From an uncultured Oxalobacter sp. (lineage in GTDB: Bacteria; Pseudomonadota; Gammaproteobacteria; Burkholderiales; Burkholderiaceae_D): a stretch of DNA of 41,663 nt. The translations under genes were made by a program, and so were the position numbers. Within the stretch, counting starts at the first letter, position 1; each line of letters begins with the position of its first letter. This document shows positions 36,898-41,663 of the stretch, piece by piece. The stretch spans positions 1-41,663 of the forward strand of contig CAKRSU010000018.1 in NCBI GenBank assembly GCA_934401755.1. Direction: 5' to 3'. The notes under the pieces are model-generated. The model had not been told where the DNA came from. It did not search any database and was given only the letters and a program-made list of their open reading frames with translations.

Positions 36898-38391
36898 ATG
36901 CCTAATCTGATTTATTCAACATTTCCCCTATTATCACTTGCTATTTGGATGCCAATTGCATTTGGCGTTTTAGTTTTGCTAATTGGTCAAGACAAACGGG
37001 CAGAAATGGTTCGTTGGCTTTCTTTAATGGGATCATTAATCAGTTTTGGCGTGACATTACCGTTAGTTTTTTGTTTTGATCAAAATTTTCATGGTTTGCA
37101 GTTTGTTGAACGATATTCATGGATCTCATTATTTCATGTTAATTATGATTTAGGCATTGATGGAATTTCCCTTTGGTTAGTCATGATGACTGCCCTTATG
37201 CTTGTGATTGTCGTGATTGCTGCTTGGCAGGTTATTAAAGAGCGAGTAGCCCAATATATGGGGGCTTTTCTCATTCTTTCTGGATTGATGATTGGCGTAT
37301 TTACGACATTTGATGGATTGTTGTTTTATGTTTTTTTTGAAGCAACGTTAATTCCGATGTTTGTTATTATTGGTTTATGGGGAGGGGAACGCCGTATTTA
37401 TGCGGCATTTAAGTTCTTTTTATATACATTCTTTGGATCATTGCCAATGTTATTGGCGCTTGTCTATCTTTATCTGCAAACAGATAGCTTTAATTTATAT
37501 GATTGGTATGCTTTGCGTATGCCATTGGTTCCGCAGGTTTGGATATTTTTTGCCTTTTTATCAGCATTTGCGGTTAAAGTGCCGATGTGGCCTGTTCATA
37601 CATGGTTGCCTGATGCTCATGTCGAAGCGCCAACGGGGGGATCTGTTATTTTAGCGGCTATTATGTTGAAAATGGGCGGATATGGATTTGTCCGGTTTTC
37701 TTTGCCGATTGTTCCCGATGCTTGTCGCCATCTTGATTGGTTGATCATTACATTATCTTTAATTGCAGTCGTTACCATTGGGTTGGTTGCATTAGTGCAA
37801 AAAGATATGAAAAAGCTTATTGCGTATTCTTCGATTGCTCATATGGGATTTGTGACATTGGGCTTTTTTCTTTTTCAAGAAGAAGCTTTAGATGGGGCGT
37901 TCGTTCAGATGATTTCTCATGGATTAGTTGCTGCAGCCATGTTTCTTTGTGTTGGTGTTGTTTATGACCGTATGCATACTCGGCAAATTGCCGATTATGG
38001 TGGGGTTGTCCATGTGATGCCACGCTTTTCAGCTTTATTTGTATTGTTTGCTTTTGCGAACTGCGGATTTCCTGGAACTTCAGGATTTGTTGGTGAAGTT
38101 TTAGTGGTTATGGGGGCGGTTAAAACGCATATTGGAATTGCATGTGCGGCAGGGATTTCTCTTATTTTAGGTGCTTCTTACACGCTTTGGATGATTAAGC
38201 GTGTGCTTTATGGGCCTATCGGTAATGAGCGTGTTGCTGCATTAACGGATATTAATGCTCGTGAATGTTTGTTACTCGTCTTTTTAGCTATTTGTGTAGT
38301 AATTATTGGGGTATATCCTGCCATTATTACGGATTATATGCAAACCTCTGTTGCTGATTTGATGGCACTTGTTGGACAGTCAAAAATGTAA
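36898..38391 (+). CDS. nuoM: NADH-quinone oxidoreductase subunit M
   Basis: The second antiporter-like pump subunit (497 residues, about 14 helices). The essential Glu is in FYVFFEATLIPMFVIIG and the channel Lys residues in AVKVPMWPVHTWLPDAHVEAP and KKLIAYSSIAHMGFV. Length and signatures match the family. The ATG follows GGAAAT. nuoN starts 14 bases after its stop. Confidence 0.98.
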   Translation: MPNLIYSTFPLLSLAIWMPIAFGVLVLLIGQDKRAEMVRWLSLMGSLISFGVTLPLVFCFDQNFHGLQFVERYSWISLFHVNYDLGIDGISLWLVMMTALMLVIVVIAAWQVIKERVAQYMGAFLILSGLMIGVFTTFDGLLFYVFFEATLIPMFVIIGLWGGERRIYAAFKFFLYTFFGSLPMLLALVYLYLQTDSFNLYDWYALRMPLVPQVWIFFAFLSAFAVKVPMWPVHTWLPDAHVEAPTGGSVILAAIMLKMGGYGFVRFSLPIVPDACRHLDWLIITLSLIAVVTIGLVALVQKDMKKLIAYSSIAHMGFVTLGFFLFQEEALDGAFVQMISHGLVAAAMFLCVGVVYDRMHTRQIADYGGVVHVMPRFSALFVLFAFANCGFPGTSGFVGEVLVVMGAVKTHIGIACAAGISLILGASYTLWMIKRVLYGPIGNERVAALTDINARECLLLVFLAICVVIIGVYPAIITDYMQTSVADLMALVGQSKM

Positions 38392-38405
38392 GGAATAGAA
38401 ATTTA

Positions 38406-39893
38406 ATGAATGAAATGAATTTAATGCCAGCTATTCCTGAATTGATTTTAACGGTAGCGTTACCCATTTTAATGGTATTGGATCTTTTTATTCCGCAGAA
38501 ATACCGAAATATTACTTTTGGATTATCTGTGTTAATCATTGGTATTTGCGCAGCAGGAACATTCTGGTTGGCTCATTATCAGGAAACGATGATCACTTTT
38601 TATGGTTCTTTCATTGTTGATCCTGTTGCATCCGTCTTAAAGCTTTGTACCTATATTGCTATGATTTTGACGCTGATTTATTTGCGTCGTTATATTAGTG
38701 AGAGAAAACTGACATTTGCCCATTTAGGAGGCGCATTCTATTTATTAGCGTTATTTTCTTTATTAGGGCAGATGGTTGTGATTTCGTCAGTCGATTTTCT
38801 GGCGCTTTATCTCGGTACTGAGCTTATGATGTTTCCGCTTTATACGCTTGCCGCACTTAAACGAGAAGATGGTAAGGCACTAGAAGCAGCAACGAAATAT
38901 TTTATTCTTGGAGCATTAGGAACGGGATTGATGCTTTATGGAATTTCCATGATTTATGGTGCAACAGGAACGCTTCAATTTATGGAGATTGCTACGGCGA
39001 TTAATAATGGACATAGCCAGTGGCTCATCATGGTTTTTGGTATCGTTTTTGTTGTTTGTGGAATTGCGTTTAAATTGGGCGCGGTTCCTTTTCATATGTG
39101 GTTACCCGATGTTTTTGAAGGCGTTCCAACAGCGGTTACTTTGCTAGTTGGCGGGGCCCCCAAATTAGCTGGATTTGCGATTTGTTTAAGAATTCTCGGA
39201 CAAGCATTATTCCCAATGGCAATTGATTGGCAGCCAATGCTTATGGTGGTTTCTGTTTTGTCGATTGTACTGGGTAACTTGGTCGCAATCATGCAGAAAA
39301 ATATTAAACGCATGTTAGCCTATTCTACAATTTCGCATATGGGATATATGTTAATGGGACTGCTATCTGGCATTCAGATTGTCAATGAACAAGTAATGCC
39401 TGTAGTCGATGCTTATGGTGCAGCTATGTATTATATCGTTGTTTATGTCTTGGCAACGTTAGGAGCCTTTGGTGTCATTTTAGTATTATCGCAAAATATA
39501 GAGTTTGATCAGATAAAACAGTTTAAGGGATTACATAAACGCAATCCATGGCTTGCTTTTTTGATGATGATTTGTCTTTTCTCTTTTGCTGGGGTTCCGC
39601 CATTTGTTGGGTTTTATAGTAAAGTCACCGTTTTTCAAGCTGCAATTGGTGTTGACCTGTTATGGCTAGCGGTAATTGGTATTCTTTTTGCCGTTATTGG
39701 AAGTTTTTTCTATTTACGAATTATTAAGTTTATGTATTTTGATGAGCCTTCCGATAATAGGCACATTGTTTTATCAATAGATGCAAAATTAGCATTAACT
39801 GTAAATGGACTTCTAATCATTCTTTTTAGTATTTTACCGGAACCATTAATGAGATGGTGTATTGATTCTGTTCATATGTCTTTGATGCTATGA
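38406..39893 (+). CDS. nuoN: NADH-quinone oxidoreductase subunit N
   Basis: The third antiporter-like pump subunit (495 residues, about 14 helices) and last gene of the operon. Signatures are FLALYLGTELMMFPLYTLAA (with Glu), KLGAVPFHMWLPDVFEGVP and KNIKRMLAYSTISHMGYML. An AAGGAA ribosome site lies at the nuoM stop. No convincing terminator separates it from aroC 79 bases downstream, so some transcripts may continue. Confidence 0.98.
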   Translation: MNEMNLMPAIPELILTVALPILMVLDLFIPQKYRNITFGLSVLIIGICAAGTFWLAHYQETMITFYGSFIVDPVASVLKLCTYIAMILTLIYLRRYISERKLTFAHLGGAFYLLALFSLLGQMVVISSVDFLALYLGTELMMFPLYTLAALKREDGKALEAATKYFILGALGTGLMLYGISMIYGATGTLQFMEIATAINNGHSQWLIMVFGIVFVVCGIAFKLGAVPFHMWLPDVFEGVPTAVTLLVGGAPKLAGFAICLRILGQALFPMAIDWQPMLMVVSVLSIVLGNLVAIMQKNIKRMLAYSTISHMGYMLMGLLSGIQIVNEQVMPVVDAYGAAMYYIVVYVLATLGAFGVILVLSQNIEFDQIKQFKGLHKRNPWLAFLMMICLFSFAGVPPFVGFYSKVTVFQAAIGVDLLWLAVIGILFAVIGSFFYLRIIKFMYFDEPSDNRHIVLSIDAKLALTVNGLLIILFSILPEPLMRWCIDSVHMSLML

Positions 39894-39972
39894 TTATATG
39901 ACTTAATTGGTGTCATCTAAGAATCGTACAGGGTAGAACCGATATCTTATCTTTAAAATTATACGGAAAATT

Positions 39973-41088
39973 ATGGCTGGCAACACTTTTGGCAAATGGT
40001 TTACAGTGACAACTTTTGGTGAATCTCATGGCGCCGCTCTAGGGTGTATTATTGATGGTTGTCCTCCTGGAATGGCACTTTCTGAAGCTGATATCCAGCC
40101 AGAGCTCGATCGACGCCGACCAGGAACTTCCCGATTTGTAACGCAACGTAGAGAGCCTGATGCCGTTAAAATTTTATCTGGCATTTATCAGGGAAAAACG
40201 ACAGGAACCCCGATTGCTTTAGTCATTGAGAATCAGGATCAGCGTAGTCGAGATTATCAAAATATTGCCGAAGTATTTCGCCCAGCTCATGGTGATTATA
40301 CGTATTTTATGAAATATGGGATTAGAGATCCCAGAGGGGGAGGGCGTTCTTCTGCCCGATTAACCGCGGCAACTGTTGCAGCAGGCGCGGTTGCCAAGAA
40401 ATGGCTTAAAGAACAATTTAATACGGAAATTCATGCGTGTTTGTCCCAATTAGGAACAATTCGTGTTCCTTTTAAGGATTGGCAATATACAAGTCTTAAC
40501 CCATTTTTTGCAGCGACTGATGATAATAAATTGTTAATATCAATGGAAGAATATATGGATACTTTGCGAAAAGCAGGAGATTCTATTGGCGCAAAAGTTG
40601 ATATTACGGCAACAGGCGTACCTGTTGGATTAGGAAATCCATTAGCTGATAAATTGGATGCGGCAATTGCTTCGGCGATGATGGGAATCAATGCGGTTAA
40701 AGGGGTTGAAATTGGAGATGGCTTTGCAGTAGTTTCTCAAAAAGGATCAGAGCATGGGGACCAAATTTTGCCAGATGGTTTTGCTAGCAATCATTCCGGT
40801 GGAATCTTGGCAGGTATTTCAACGGGGCAGAATCTTCGTGTTTCTATTGCAGTAAAGCCAACTCCTTCTATTCATCAAGCTCGTCAATCAATTAATACGT
40901 CTAGAGAGCCCATTGTTGTTGAAACGACAGGAAGACATGATCCTTGTGTCGGTATTCGAGCCGTGCCTGTTGCTGAAGCCATGTTGTCACTTGTTTTAAT
41001 GGATGCTGCTATGCAATATCGGGCGCAATGTGCTGATGTTCAAGTTCCTATAATGCCAGTGCAAGGAAAGTTACCAAAAGCTCAATGA
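39973..41088 (+). CDS. aroC: Chorismate synthase
   Basis: Last step of the shikimate pathway: converts EPSP to chorismate using reduced FMN. The 371-residue protein has the signatures [18 protein letters not shown] with the catalytic His, [40 protein letters not shown] and the C-terminal [18 protein letters not shown] with its conserved His-Asp. Slightly longer than the usual ~360. The ATG follows CGGAAAA. A hairpin terminator follows. Whether it has its own promoter in the 79 bases after nuoN is unclear. Confidence 0.98.
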   Translation: MAGNTFGKWFTVTTFGESHGAALGCIIDGCPPGMALSEADIQPELDRRRPGTSRFVTQRREPDAVKILSGIYQGKTTGTPIALVIENQDQRSRDYQNIAEVFRPAHGDYTYFMKYGIRDPRGGGRSSARLTAATVAAGAVAKKWLKEQFNTEIHACLSQLGTIRVPFKDWQYTSLNPFFAATDDNKLLISMEEYMDTLRKAGDSIGAKVDITATGVPVGLGNPLADKLDAAIASAMMGINAVKGVEIGDGFAVVSQKGSEHGDQILPDGFASNHSGGILAGISTGQNLRVSIAVKPTPSIHQARQSINTSREPIVVETTGRHDPCVGIRAVPVAEAMLSLVLMDAAMQYRAQCADVQVPIMPVQGKLPKAQ

Positions 41089-41205
41089 ACGATACGAATA
41101 TGTATCATTCGGATGATTATTGAAAGAACTTAATTCAGGTCAATTTCTTTTCACATTATATTGATTCTTTAAAGAAATTGATAAAAATCGTCTTTAGATA
41201 AAATC

Positions 41206-41253
41206 AAAAAAATAGCGTCTTGTGAGATTAGTGTTTCACAGGACGCTTTGTTT
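41206..41253 (+). terminator. Terminator after aroC, probably bidirectional
   Basis: A 12-bp stem AGCGTCTTGTGA / TCACAGGACGCT with one G-U pair (41214-41225 with 41236-41247) and a 10-base loop. An A-run on the left and TTTGTTT on the right would allow termination in both directions. Confidence 0.8.
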
Positions 41254-41663
41254 ATTGAATATCCTATAGATATTCCAGGAATATTATTTGGATAGCTTTC
41301 AAATTGCTTGCTGATATTAAATAATTGGCGGAAAAGTACCATTAGTTCGTCATATTTAAAGCATTAAGTAAATGATACCTTTTGGTTTTAGTGGGGTGAT
41401 CTTTTATTCAATTCTATTTCCCCTCAATATCAAAATTTATCACTAAGACCCAAAACTTTAGGTATCTATCTAAACCAACGGAAAACATGCAGAAGAGATA
41501 AAAAAATACTCTATGCAAAATAACAACAGAGCCGAATATCCACTAATAAGCATAAAACGATATAAAACATTCTAACAGCAAAGCCAAAAAAACGCTTAAA
41601 CCTATGAAACTAAAAGCGAAAATTTAGAGTATCCCATAATAAACTTCACATTAATAATAAAAA
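41254..41663. other. Gene-free right edge, becoming A/C-rich
   Basis: No credible gene. From about 41430 the + strand is A-rich with C in excess of G, the mirror of the T/G-rich left edge. The longest plausible frame here (start 41515) has only 20 codons. It contains TCCACTAATAAGCAT at 41539-41553, a near copy of the inverted repeat at the left end. Confidence 0.6.

Noticed and set aside
25385..39893. Unusual gene content in the nuo operon
   Set aside because: All 14 subunits are present in standard order with normal cluster ligands. No inserted or broken gene was found.

Overview
The window reads as core chromosome of a low-GC proteobacterium. The best guess is a betaproteobacterium of Burkholderiales type. 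Reasons are the separate nuoC and nuoD genes (199 and 417 residues), the order tpiA-secG-tRNA-Leu followed by a 14-gene nuo operon, the dapA-bamC-metallo-hydrolase run, and Ppx/NuoI sequences resembling the betaproteobacterial forms. Some Gammaproteobacteria share parts of this order, so the assignment is an inference. Most genes favour A/T in third codon positions. The first ~1.3 kb does not.

Layout. (1) 1-1.4 kb: a composition island, T/G-rich on the + strand, with the first 18 codons of a sugar-nucleotide nucleotidyltransferase and an orphan antitoxin-like HTH gene. (2) 1.5-8.7 kb: an MFS transporter, then a polyphosphate neighbourhood: exopolyphosphatase (ppx), two tandem MgtC-family membrane proteins and polyphosphate kinase (ppk, opposite strand) with a Pho-box-like promoter. 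(3) 8.8-16.2 kb: an intact REP-type transposase-like gene whose predicted catalytic residues are all substituted, flanked by inverted GGGACA/GGGGTCA-type motifs, then glutamate synthase gltB-gltD. (4) 16.3-19.3 kb: dapA, bamC and a YycJ-like metallo-hydrolase. (5) 19.3-21.0 kb: four tiny lipoprotein genes on the minus strand. Three are Ala/Ser/Pro-rich paralogues with shared promoters, structured leaders and terminators. (6) 21.3-25.2 kb: a SlyD-like FKBP, tpiA, secG, tRNA-Leu(GAG) and a phosphoethanolamine-transferase-like gene. (7) 25.2-39.9 kb: the complete complex I operon nuoABCDEFGHIJKLMN. (8) 40-41.1 kb: aroC with its terminator, then ~0.4 kb without genes that becomes A/C-rich at the window edge.

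Functionally the window is mainly housekeeping: respiration (nuo), nitrogen assimilation (gltBD), lysine/peptidoglycan and aromatic precursors (dapA, aroC), glycolysis (tpiA), envelope assembly (bamC, secG, lipoproteins, lipid A/LPS modification) and polyphosphate turnover. The parts most worth a second look are the inactivated transposase-like gene before gltB, the small lipoprotein array with its leader hairpins, the ppx-mgtC-mgtC-ppk grouping with a candidate PhoB site, and the odd composition of both window edges. No CRISPR array, prophage or intact insertion sequence was seen.
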